From the NCBI GenBank assembly GCA_003640385.1, contig RCAB01000427.1, forward strand, positions 1-54,368: DNA of 54,368 bases, in the 5' to 3' direction. The translations under genes were made by a program, and so were the position numbers. Shown piece by piece: positions 37,932 through 49,282 of this stretch (position 1 is the first letter of the stretch; the number at the start of each line of letters is the position of its first letter). Origin of the DNA: Setaria digitata. Lineage: Eukaryota; Nematoda; Chromadorea; Rhabditida; Setariidae. The notes beneath the pieces were generated by a model that ran no database searches, had not been told where the DNA came from, and saw only the letters and a list, made by a program, of their open reading frames with translations.

Positions 37932-40900
37932 CGGAACGAAACCACCTGAATAAATCTGATGGAAACTGAAAGAGACATACATGACATAAATCTAATATCT
38001 CAAAAATGGAAAAGTATCGTATTAAAAAATCTAAAAGAAACCTGATGAAAAATATACAGCCTGAGTCATACAGCGTGTGGTCAGCATTCGAAAAAGCGTA
38101 TTCAGCATAGCATTACTTGGATCCACGGCTTTATCCAAACTTTCCGCAAGAGCCTTCCCACTTTCAACGTTCATTTTGAAGCCTTTGATTTTTGCCATCT
38201 AAAGTTACAAGTGGAAACTTTTGAGTTTTCCTTTCAAGAATTCCAATATTAGGAGACAGAGAGATATGAGCATGTGGAAAATCATTTACTTACATCAACC
38301 ACTGGCTTATAATTTTCCTCCGGTGGAACAGGGTGGCGTCGAAGAAGAGCACAATCCGGAAAATCTGCTGTTATCCGTTCTGCAACTGAGATGTTTGCAA
38401 GCAGCATAAATTCTTCAACCTGTGATAATTAATTATGTACTGAAGGCAACTGTGCCTTGATAGAGTGAAGACACTCATTTAGCTTTAGAGTAAACATACT
38501 GCCTGTGAGAATGATAGGCCTCTTGGTCAAGCATTTATTTTTTTTATATTTAATTATTCAATAAACTGGTAAAGCATGCAGCGATAAGCCTAACCATATT
38601 GTTCGTTGCCAGCATTTTCTTCTCCTGCAAACTGATAGGCTCTTTCGTTTCAGAATCAATGCTAAATCTAATTTCAGACGATGCCAAAGTTAAAGCACCA
38701 TTAGCATGCCGTTTTGACTTCAGTTTCTTTGACAATGCCAGTAATGTTCGTAACCCCACTGTTAGAGGGTCCGACTGAAACAAATTTGCTAAAATAATGA
38801 AGTACTAATTCTTTAATATGCCCCCATGATAGTTTTTTTTCTTTGTTTTTAGCAGAAAGGAAAGTGAGAAAAGAACTATCCTTGACGTGGTCCTACAAAA
38901 TTATTTATATAAAAAATGATGAGAATTTGGAGTAAAGGAACAAATATGAATCATCCCAATCATTACTACAATTTAGCCTTGAGTTTTTCTTCGAAAGTTT
39001 CCATTCAAACCACAAATTTTGTTAATGTTTAATACGATTCCTTCGATTCCTTAATAGTAAGTACGCAAGAATAATGCATATGCTAAACACTACAGAAAAA
39101 CATAAAATATAAGCAAAGAAATAAAGCACTAAACAAACTGACCAAAGAGGGATCATCGATTTTATTCTGAGCCTGCTCGTAAGTGAGCGCAGCACTGGAA
39201 CGTATAAGAGATTTATGGAATTTAACACTAATAATGTCAGCATCGGATGTTAAGGTCCAAATTACTGAGAACGCCAGACGATCAACATTTTCACGAAGTG
39301 AACACAAATCACTTGATAATAATTCAGGCAACATGTCGATACGTCTAAAATATTCTCGAAGAAGTTGGAATACAACAAAACTATAAAATATGTTTGTTAG
39401 AAGAAGTAATAACTGCTTCGTTACAATTGAACTGCCATCTTCTGAATATCATCATTAAAAAAACATAAAACCAAAGCTGAAAAGGCGAATAGTACTCTAC
39501 CCTTTTAGAAGAAATCAGTATACACTAAATAAAATGATAATTATGAAGAAACCAGCTGTACGGCCATCACTGTAGGAACTAAAGCATAAATATCTATATG
39601 AAAACAACGCTTTAACGAATACTATTATGAACATAACGAAAACTTACTTGTCACAGAGATAGACAGTTGTCCCACGATAAGCTGCTTCCGCATCCATCGC
39701 TGTGTCTGGTCTAACAAAATGCGAAACATCCGCAATGTGAACACCAACCGGAAATAATGCTTCGTGAATGATCAAAAACTAAAATAAAACTGGAAAAATA
39801 GAAATATGCAAAGTAATAGATGAAGTAATAACCTCATAGCGATCTGATGCAATCTGTCTACAATGAAATGCATCATCAATATCGGTACAACCGGGTGGAT
39901 CAACAGAACATATTGTTAATGAACGAAGGTCCTTCCGATGGCTCTCATCAGGTGCATGCCAAGGAAGCTCAGGTAAGCATACGAGAACTGCTTCCGAAAA
40001 TGGTCCGTGCGGTACATCGTGCTCCAATAACAGTACCTTCAAAATGGATCCTTTAATTTCTTTGAACAAACGGGGAGAAAAACGTCAAAAATAAAACTAT
40101 AAATATAATCAAAAATACGAAGTGCAGATGAGATATATTTTTGATTCTGCTTCAGGATTAATGAGATGAAAAAACAAAATTTATACCTCATTCTCGGTTT
40201 CCCGATCTCCTACTTCGCCAATACTTCTTACATAATGTCCAACTGGATATCGCGAATCTCTTGGCCAGTTATCAATCGCAACAATGATCCGCTTTCCCCT
40301 CAAACGTTCAGCCTGACGCGTTTCAATACGTATACGTGGTATGAGTCGTTCCGCAGCACAAAACAACACCCGAGTTGAATCTGCAAATATATTTTAAAAA
40401 TGAATCTCTCTGACAATATGCTTTATCCAGTTGGTTATCTATTTAACCCGAATTAGTACTATTTTATTATTGTTATGCTGGTGTAAAAAACGTAGTAAAT
40501 GCGCAGTCGCTTGATAAGCACACACGAGGCAATGAAATGTAAAAGGCATCCTAAAAACGCCGAATGAAATTTAGCACTTCAACAGGACAGGACACGCACA
40601 CCTGGCACCATCCATTATTCTAAAATGCAAAGGAAAGAATGAAAGATTTATGAAAATAAATATGTGTAGGCTAATACGTCATGTAAAAAAAAAAAAGAAA
40701 AAAACACTTTTAGCAGTAACAGACCTTTCACTGCAGGTTGCAAAATCATTCCACAGTACTGACGCCAATTTCGTTTAACAATTCCAACTACTCTTGCAGA
40801 AGGAACTTTATCCTCCAAACGTGCTTTTTTCGAATCAGCAGCTTCCACATCATTATCGTCCTCTTTGTCAACTGCATCTTTCAGTTCAATTTCCTCTACA

Positions 40901-42816
40901 TCTCGTAACTTAAAAGAACGAAACTTTATATCGCAGAAGCGCAAGCTTTTGACAAAACAAATCCAGAGAGAATAACTAAATAAAATGAAAAACTTTATAT
41001 ATTCGATCAGTGAACAAGTTTCAAAAGTTAAATTCCTCGTTGGTTCCTTAGGAAGGAAAAAAGAATTAAATAAGATAAGTGACAGTTATACGTACTCGTA
41101 TAACTTTTTGTGGGCAAGTCCATTCAGAATCTGGTAACAGTTCTACAGCAACGGTATCACCATTCACTGCACGATTCATGTTGACACGTCCCTGAATAAA
41201 CCATGTAGTTCCTTCATCAACATGAACATGAGCCTCCATATAATTTTCACGGGACACCTAAAAGAAAATATCGACGAAAATATTACATAATCCAATCTGC
41301 AAAATTTGCAAATATGTAAGGCAAAAATCCACAAAATTTGCTCGTAATAAGTTTCAAAAATTGAAACAAGCATTTTCAGGAACCTGAAAAAAAAGCTTTC
41401 TGTAACTGATTATCTGCTTCAAATTACAGATTGCTCTTAAAAATCATGCAATGAATGGAAACCTTAAATAGATTGAAAAGAAAACCAATAAAAGAGAAGT
41501 AAGGAAAATGAGGAAGAAAAATAGGAATAAATGCAATTAGTACAAACTTGAAATGTTGCTTTCTTAAATTTCCCATTTCGAATCCCATTCTGTATCACAT
41601 CATGCGCTAAATGTTCTGGAAACAAAATGCGACCTTGGTTTTTACTTTCTGCACTATAGGCTACCAATTTCTCGAGTAAATCAGCATTATCTTCCATACC
41701 TAGAAATTAAATAATGAGACATTTACGCGTATAAACATATTATTAGCATCTACAGTGCCTCAAGCAACAGATGTTTTACAAAAATAAAAACAATATTTTT
41801 AACAATTCAAACCTTCAACGTATTCTTGCAAGGTGAAAACATTTTCAAATTGTTTTTTCAACCGATCCTTGGCTGCAGTTGTACCACATATAAGAATCGG
41901 ATTTATAGGGAACTCTTTCCAATGGTCTTGGTAGTACTTAGCACATATTATGAGCGACCTCGTGAGCCTCAAAATCACTCCTCGACTAATTGGACAAAAA
42001 TAAACTTCGTAAAGTTAAAAAGAAAAACTATAATAAAATAGATTTGTTACTGTAGAATGCAAGTCCCTCCAGCAAAAGTAGCTGAAATAAAACAAGCTGT
42101 TAGACATTCACTAACCTATCTTCCTCGCTTTCACCTGTGATGCGATCAAGATGAGTTTCGTGATGAAAGTCATCCATAAATACGTAAATTTTCCTATCCG
42201 TACTCTCGTAACACAACTCATAAATTGACTTGTAAGATGGTGGACTCGACTTTTTCACATCTTCCCAAACAGTTTGCGTAATAACGATGTTCCTGAAAAG
42301 AAAAAACGTAGTAAGATTTCATAAAACTGAATCAAATATTTTGGAAATTTCATGCAATACGGAACTAACGTGAACTTCAAGTTGTCGAACAAATGATGGA
42401 AACGGATTATTGCCGAAGAATCAAGAATGATAGCATGATTGACAGGAACCACGGATGAAATCTGGACAGAAAGGTCGGAAAGAGAATGCCCCTCGATTGG
42501 CTGACAATTTCTACACGAATCTAATCCACAACCGATATCATTTCGTAGGTACTGCTCATGTACTCGCTGCAGGAATTCAGAATTAACCTCAGCAATACAT
42601 CACATCATTTAATTAAGAAACTTCGTATGTTAGAAAAACAAAACCGGAGAAATGTAAAGATAATTAGGGGGAAGCAAATTAAATGCATGAAATCCCTATC
42701 AGAACTTTTGGAGCATACAACCTTACTTTCACAATTTTACCGCTTTTTGTTTTCCTGTATAGCACATTCAGGACTCTTTTACTTATTCCACTTTGTTTCA
42801 CATTAAGTTCAAGCAT
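36734..42816 (-). CDS. DIS3: Exosome 3'-5' exoribonuclease DIS3 (RRP44)
   Basis: Catalytic subunit of the nuclear/cytoplasmic RNA exosome. Seventeen minus-strand exons join in phase to 968 residues: 42727-42816, 42370-42587, 42116-42292, 41813-41985, 41548-41699, 41096-41257, 40725-40908, 40187-40380, 39833-40036, 39648-39778, 39143-39344, 38595-38774, 38294-38419, 38042-38198, 37626-37821, 37115-37235, 36734-36973. Domain order is the family's. The CR3 motif comes first (NDIGCG...C..C, three Cys kept). The PIN domain follows ([16 protein letters not shown]), then cold-shock domains ([43 protein letters not shown]). The RNB domain has the acidic metal loop [33 protein letters not shown], and [20 protein letters not shown]-terminal S1 domain ends the protein. 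Two oddities are a 10-residue insertion before VGVHIADV and a missing fourth PIN acidic residue. The start follows an acceptor by 4 nt. It is downstream of CFAP20 on the same strand, 671 bp away. Confidence 0.95.
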
Positions 42817-42820
42817 TTGG

Positions 42821-42826
42821 CTGCAA
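42821..42826 (-). promoter_or_regulatory. Probable trans-splice acceptor before the DIS3 start
   Basis: The minus strand reads TATATTGCAG then CCAA then the DIS3 ATG (42816). An acceptor only 4 nt before a start codon, with no coding exon upstream, is the usual nematode picture of spliced-leader addition. An intron in the 5' UTR is the alternative. Confidence 0.5.
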
Positions 42827-43435
42827 TATAATAAAAATCAGTGAAATCAAAAATGCTGTTCGGTAACGAGGAACTTTCGATACTACGAAAAAAAATTTTT
42901 TTTTCTTCTTAAAATCCTTTACGAATTATAAAGTGGAAGACATTACTGGCTTCGAAATACTCTAGAAATCAAAAAAAAAGAAAAAAGAAAAAATAATGGA
43001 ATTAGCCGGACGAAGAAACAAGAAAGGAGGAAAAACTTTATTTATACACCAAATATGTGAAATAAACAACAATATATGAGATCACAGCATTTTGATAACA
43101 CACGAACAGGTGGTCTAAACAAGTAATAATAGCTTCCCTGATAAAGCAGAAACATAATATACTGCACTGGAACCCCAAAATAATCTTCCTTTCCCATGAC
43201 GTCGACAGAATAACAATCATACGTGACCATCCTAAAAATTTTATAAATATAATTTTATATAACCGACTTATACGGATATAGTCTGCCAATGATCAAAATG
43301 CCTTGAAAAGCACAACTTTCAACCTTCTGAAAAGCAAAATCAAGTTTTGCATCTCAAATCACATCATTCTACAACAATGGGTGATCGACAACACTGACAA
43401 ATTGCCACTTTTGTCCCCTTTTTCCTTTTTTTTTT

Positions 43436-43441
43436 TTTATT
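43436..43441 (-). terminator. Polyadenylation signal AATAAA for CFAP20
   Basis: The minus-strand AATAAA starts 47 nt after the CFAP20 stop codon (43488), so CFAP20 is likely to have its own short 3' UTR well before the DIS3 start. Confidence 0.55.
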
Positions 43442-43487
43442 TCAATGAAAACTACTCATAATGTATGAATGAGAACACAATTTGCAT

Positions 43488-45346
43488 TTAAGCAATGGAA
43501 TCGAAAAAAGTGTTTACTGTTGCAACTGTGGGGTCATCATCACTTGTTGGCGAAGAACCAGCACCCTGAGTGCCACTTTTTATTGGCAAATATAACTTAA
43601 ATTCAGCAGGGAGTTCATCTTCGGAATACAATCGATCTGCAAAGTAAATTCGTCGGATTCGGCAATTCGCATGGATCTGAAGTTGACCAAAACTTTAGAA
43701 TTACATTAAGATAGGAAGCAAGAAACAAACACTGTCATCCAATAAAAATCCTGAATGCCAAAAAAGGTGGGCAATTAAAACTAGGCAGTGAGGATACCAA
43801 TTTTAAATTTTATACTTGGAGATAGTCACTAATTGCTAGTAATGCCATTAACCTGTATGCGAAGAGTTTCTAAGTATGCTGTACCATATGCGCGTTTGGT
43901 GAAATCAGCTAAATTGAACTGAATCTGATTCCATCCTTCATCTAATCGCATAGGCATTGTGCAAATGAATGGTTTAACTCGAGTATTAGACTGAAAATTA
44001 GACGCTCGAAAACGCCGTTTCACACCTTTATCATCGAGTACCTGCAAAGTCATCCACAAAAATTGCACGAGTAGATAACAAAGTTACAATTAAAAGAAAA
44101 CATGAGAATCTCCCATTCGAAAGCATCGAAGGCAATAAGGATAGCAATTTTATACTTGGAGATAGTCACTAATCTGAACTTTCCAGTTGAAAGGAAAGAT
44201 ATTAACATCCTTCCACACTGGAAATCTTACAGAAAGAATGACATTGGTAGTTAAAACAGAAACAACGACATAATAAATTTCCTCCTACCTTGTCCTGCTG
44301 ATTTCAACCAAAGAAATAACTGCTGAAAACTGAGAGGAAAGAAAGGAAAGCCTCAAATGCATATATTTAAATACCTTCAGTACTGGTTTGGAAGATGGAC
44401 AGTGGCGGGAGCATGTTCCTCTTAATAATATCAAATTTTCGAATTTAATTTATATTGGAAAAAGAAGGTTCATTAACCATGATAACTTCATCGCACTACA
44501 GCTTTATGGATTTCGTGGGAACGAAGGCGATTTATGGCTATACTTTCGAGAAATAAATTTCAAACCTGCACTTCAAATGTGAAGTATTTCTTCATATTTT
44601 TTATTATCATCACCAAATATGGCAGTTTGATTCCCAATGTCTTCTTCGGATCCAGTGGACAAGAAATGTATGTGGTACTAAATGGAACATCTTGAGGCAT
44701 TCTTTTTCGGATGGTCGTAAGGAGTTTATATTTTATGGCATCCCTTCGATCAAGTAAAAATTGGTAATTATTTATAATCTCAAATCATTTCTAACTTTAT
44801 CACCATAAATAATCTCGAAAAAAAAAAAGTGATTATCATCACATCGTATAAAAAAATCGATAGTGTCTTACAGAATCGCAAAGAAAAAAAAAAAAAAAAA
44901 AAAAAAACTTACCTTACATTAGTGCCTAATATTTCAATAATTAATGATTGTATATCTTCATCATTTATTCGCTTTATATGTCCATTTCGAACCTAAAATT
45001 AAATATGTTTTCCATTCTCACATCTCTTTTCTGCTAAAAATATGCTGTTCATGTGAGATTAAATTGTTTCATTTTCAATCATCCATTGAAAAATCGCTCT
45101 TTGAAAACTTTCCAACTTCATGCCACGATGTAACATTTCCATTATTAGTGTTCAATTCAGTTAACAGAAGCACTAAATGGTTAAATTAAACCCAACCTAA
45201 CCATTCCATTACATATACTAAGTGGTACCAATTTCTGAAATATTAGTTGAACTGAAACTAACTTTTTTATCCCAAATTTGCAATGGTTTACTGCCAACAC
45301 TGTACAGTACAGAAAGTAATCCACTCTGGAATGTGTTATGAAACAT
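43488..45346 (-). CDS. CFAP20: Cilia- and flagella-associated protein 20
   Basis: Highly conserved inner-junction protein of axonemal doublet microtubules, also found at basal bodies. Five minus-strand exons join in phase to 217 residues: 45263-45346, 44913-44992, 44566-44677, 43853-44041, 43488-43676. The N-terminus [19 protein letters not shown], then [36 protein letters not shown], the core [20 protein letters not shown] and [19 protein letters not shown] all match the family almost residue for residue. The protein is about 24 residues longer than human (193) through an acidic, Ser/Thr-rich tail after [14 protein letters not shown]. In nematodes cilia are confined to sensory neurons, so expression there is expected (inference). 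The start is 5 nt behind a TTTTCAG acceptor at 45352-45358. DIS3 follows on the same strand. Confidence 0.96.
43806..44173. repeat. 28-bp direct repeat in two neighbouring CFAP20 introns
   Basis: AATTTTATACTTGGAGATAG plus TCACTAAT occurs identically at 43806-43833 (intron 4) and 44146-44173 (intron 3). Weaker similarity (GGATAnCAATTTT) extends to its left. The two copies flank exon 43853-44041. Confidence 0.85.
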
Positions 45347-46052
45347 TTGCACTGAAAAGAGATGAAGACAGTTCAGTCTTAAGTTCAAAAACCAGCCTAA
45401 GACGAATGCCACTGTAATACTGACTATGAATCAGGAACTGAAACACAGCTACGATGCCACACTGCTACATGAGGTTGTCTAGGATGAGAGAGAGGAAACG
45501 AGAGAGGGTTGATGAAAGCTCAATAAATATCCAGCAAAAGATTGAGAGTGACAAAAGAGAGGGAAAAACTATATGAAACATACAGAAAAGAAGAGATTAG
45601 AGTTTATTCAAGTTCAAAGAAGTATGTGGAGTAGTTACTAATGATATTAGCAAGTAAAGAAACCAACGAAACGCAGAGAATGTATTGGTTGGCGAGGAAA
45701 ATCGGCTAAGCTGTGCAAAATAGTGTATAATAGAGATTGAGAGAATTAGCGAAATGTATTAGGTGGCATAAGGAAGTGGAGAAGTACCAGGGCATGGAGG
45801 CATTATTAGAAATTAAGAAGGGGGATGGATGGAAATAAGTCAGAGAAAAGTATTGACTAGATTTTCATCATACAGGTGAGTGAGGTTAAATAAGGAATTT
45901 TAATGTTTTAAGAGTAACGGTGTAGTGTTAATGTTGGTAATTTCGCGCACAATTAGATAGTTTATAATACAGGTGGTCTTAAGTTAATTAATTGGACTAA
46001 ATTAATTCAGTGGATTTTTTGACATTTTAGGCATTACCAAAAATTGAAAAAT
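45347..46052. other. Divergent intergenic region, CFAP20 (-) and Ashwin-like gene (+)
   Basis: This 0.7 kb separates two start codons facing away from each other and should carry both promoters. It is purine-rich on the plus strand (45480-45850). A TTTTCAG acceptor on the minus strand is 5 nt upstream of the CFAP20 ATG, and ATTTTAG on the plus strand (46024-46030) is 22 nt upstream of ATG 46053. Both are candidate spliced-leader sites. No gene is seen. Confidence 0.55.
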
Positions 46053-47244
46053 ATGGCAAAAAGTGAGAGTGCTATTAGGCCATCCACATCGACGACATTG
46101 CTCTTTCCGGAATTGATGTCACGTGAGGAGCTTATTGACATTTTGAAACAGAAATTTCAAAGAGCTGGTATCAATGCAGGCAAGATTGAGAAGTTTACGG
46201 ATGATGAGCTACTTGGACAGTTCAAGAAGTTCGCAATGCCAAAACCACAACGAAAGGTCTTTCTTTCTTTCTTTCTTTCTTTCCTTCCTTCCTTCCTTTT
46301 GTAATCTAAATTTGAGGAAATTTCATTTACTTTTCATTTCATAAAACTATCACATATAAAAGTTACTAATAGTTATAAATATCGAGCAGATTTTATCATT
46401 CTTGGGGGTTAATCGATATAACACTGCGGAATGAAATATTCAATTTATCAACAGCCTTAACAAATGCTTAGATTAAATGGCACAATTGAAATATGTACGG
46501 ATCTTGAATTCTTTCCACTAAGTCTCCTATGTACAGTCGTTCTTAACACATATCATGTTACTGGATGACATACCGAAAGATTGTAAGAGGAGGTTTGTTG
46601 ATTCCTAAACGAGGCTTCTTATTTATGGAATTTTTGATTTAAAAGAAGAAAATTTTGCTTTTTTTTTTTCTTTAAAATGTTGTTTGGATTAAGATTCCAT
46701 AACATGCAATGCATTAATCAAATTCCTATTATAATGGAAAGAATTTATTTTATAGATGTGCAGTACCGATCATGTTGTTGATAGCTGTAGAAATAATAGG
46801 AATTCAAATGATTCACAAAAACTATCAGTGGATAAAATTGAGGTTGTATTTTCTATTTCTTTTTTTTTTTTTTCTTTTCTTTTTGATAAATTTATAATAG
46901 GAATATTGCAGAATAATTGTAATGGGAGCATTGATTAAGCGCAACTGTGACTTTATTTAATTATAGTGGAATAGTAATGTTTGAAATAAAATTACGTATG
47001 GTTTTTGTTGAGTTGAATTGCTTTCTTTCTTTCTTTTTTCTTTTTTGTGTGTAAAGCAAAATTTTTGCTTCCTTATAATCGATACTTATTGTTGTTTCAG
47101 AATTCAGGTACAGTCCGAAATAGAGTTAATTCGAATAGCAGACAAAGAACCACTGTTTTCGGGAAGAGGCATAACAGTAGCAGTACTGAGTACCATCCTG
47201 CTGAAAAAAATACCCGAAAACATTCCCCCATACGATTTCCATAA
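46053..47244 (+). CDS. Ashwin-like protein (tRNA ligase complex accessory subunit family)
   Basis: Three exons join in phase to 144 residues: 46053-46256, 46756-46842, 47101-47244. Residues 16-68 fit the conserved N-terminal domain of Ashwin (human C2orf49): LLFPELMSREELIDILKQK, then FTDDELLGQFKKFAMPKPQR, compared with the family pattern LL..PEL.S.E.L...L.QK ... A.P.PQR. The rest is low-complexity Asn/Ser/Arg-rich. It ends TRKHSPIRFP, which recalls the short conserved Ashwin tail (basic residues, Ile, final Pro). In vertebrates Ashwin is a non-catalytic member of the RTCB tRNA-splicing ligase complex. That function here is by homology only, and the match is one domain long. ATG 46053 is preferred over the upstream in-frame TTG. 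An additional exon between 46256 and 46756 is possible. Confidence 0.65.
46259..46298. repeat. CTTT/CTTC microsatellite at a splice donor
   Basis: About five TTTC units and then four TTCC units begin 3 nt inside the first intron of the Ashwin-like gene, immediately after the GTCTTT donor. Length polymorphism is expected. Confidence 0.85.
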
Positions 47245-49282
47245 TTTGAAAACAGTAAGGAAAAAAGTGAATTTCAGCTGTGCAGAGAGCCAAACTAGAA
47301 TTGCTTACTCATTTATTTCCTTTTCCAAAAAACTTTTCAAGAATTAAATTAAAATGCTGTCATGTCTTGTACTATATTTGTTCCTGTATTTGAAATTGTC
47401 GTCTTTGAAATTTCTTATGTTCATAAGCAATAGGCAGATTTATGATATAAATCAAGATGTCATGTCGCATTTCGTATTTTGATATGTTATAATGGAACTT
47501 TTTTTCCTCACATATGTGGCTAATGATGAATATGTTTTGCATCAGCAGAGAATTACAAATATCTGAACAGAAGATGTTTTAGATCCACTTAAATGTCCTT
47601 TAAAAGATTAAATAAGTTCTCAACTTCATCATGTTTTCAAATTTATGTCCTTTTGACATAAATTCCAAGTGTGCACATATCCGGCCTTTTCTTAATGTGC
47701 ATGATTTTTGAACCCTTTTCTAAGTCATTGTTGTTCATAAATATTTTGTTACTTTAAAACTTTTCCTCATTGCAGCATCTATTATCTCTCCATATTACAA
47801 ACATTCAGACAATAGAAATTAGTTGCTATCAAACATCAATACTAAGCAAGTACAAAATCAACACTATTTTTATCACTATAGTTTTAATTACAGAAGGCTT
47901 GCCACCTTTCTCTTAAAATTCCAAACATTGCTAGTAACATTCCTTCGAAAATTTTTATCACTATTAATTGAAGAATTGATCATAAGAAGTTGCATAATAA
48001 TTGCAAACAATCTTTTTTGGTTCTAATTGTTGATCATATATGTTCTGGAATACTACTGCTTAATTCCCGTATTTCCTTGTTCATTGATAATCTCCAATTG
48101 ATAATTTTGTTATATATATATATATTTTTTTCCCCTCTTTCTTTTTTCTCTCTCTCTCTTTCTCTCTTTTCCGAGTCTTGTGTATATTTAATGTTCACTT
48201 TTTGTAGTCTATATTTATTTACAGAAGCCAAATAATCTGTCGAAAAGGGTGGGAGATAAAAAAGGGAAGCCAGAAAAAGATTTCAAAGAGCAACTGAGAA
48301 GGATAATTTTTATTTTGATAATTTCAGTATCCTTTCATAAGAAATAAAGTTGCATAAAATTGCAAACAATCTTTTTTCTTTTTATTTAATTACTTGTTAT
48401 ATTGCAATCATTTTGAAATACAATTTGCCCTTATGATGTGCATTTATTTATACTGCTGCCCTCAGTGCATCATATTGGAATATCTTTAATAATGTCTTTA
48501 AGTATATGCAAATTAAGAAAGGCATTAAGTGCTACGAATTGCTTGAAGCCGGGTACATCATCATTTTTTTTTTCTTAATATTGTTAATTATACATTTATA
48601 CATACCTGTAACAAGAACTTTGAACCAACCTGACTGAATTAGCCCTACCATAATTAGTGTTCATTCCCTACCATAATTAGTGTTCATTTTGTGAACGGTA
48701 ATTATGTGGATAACAGGTATACTGCAATCAACAAAAAACAGGAAATCAAATTCGAATGGTAAAAGTGATCTTTCTGAATTTTACATTTTCGGATATTTGG
48801 CGAAATTAGTTTCATCTTCGAGCACCATTTCAGAGAAAGCCCAATTAACTGTTGTCTACAAAACTGCAATATCACTGTAACAAACTAAACAAGAAATAAT
48901 TAAGTGATAATAAATACTAAAACAAATCAAAAGAACAATAAGTCCCGCAAGTAAATATAATGAATTGAATGAATAGTACTGATGAAAACAGAACTTATTG
49001 GTTTTCCGGGTAGCATTAGAAGTTTTCTACTCTTATAGCCATCATTTCCAGCCTGAGAAATGAAGAGACGGGGCAAAAATTTATAAATTTTAGAAACAAA
49101 AAATGGGAACAAATATTACCAGAAATTTCCTTAATCTGAAATATATTTTAATTCTAAACTGTTGTTAAATAAATGTTGCAGAAGTCCAAAATGAGATGAA
49201 ATCCGGACGGTTTTCCCCGGAACTTCACCATTTGTAAGTTCGTTTTAAACCGATCCGGAATGCATTGTACAATCAGTAATGG
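47245..49282. other. Intergenic region, no gene seen
   Basis: About 2 kb lies between the Ashwin-like stop (plus) and the receptor stop (minus), so both 3' UTRs are here. It contains a TA run and polypyrimidine tract (48111-48170) and the 23-bp tandem duplication at 48643-48688. Open frames on both strands are AT-rich and resemble nothing. Confidence 0.55.
48643..48688. repeat. 23-bp perfect tandem duplication with partial hairpin
   Basis: The 23-bp unit CCCTACCATAATTAGTGTTC plus ATT occurs twice with no spacer (48643-48665 and 48666-48688). The second copy can pair with TGAACGGTAATTATG just downstream (13 of 15 positions), forming an imperfect hairpin. Confidence 0.8.

Noticed and set aside
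39779..40069. Alternative DIS3 reading through intron 39779-39832 ([13 protein letters not shown]...)
   Set aside because: It reaches a stop within 20 codons, and splicing at GTTATT restores VGVHIADV.
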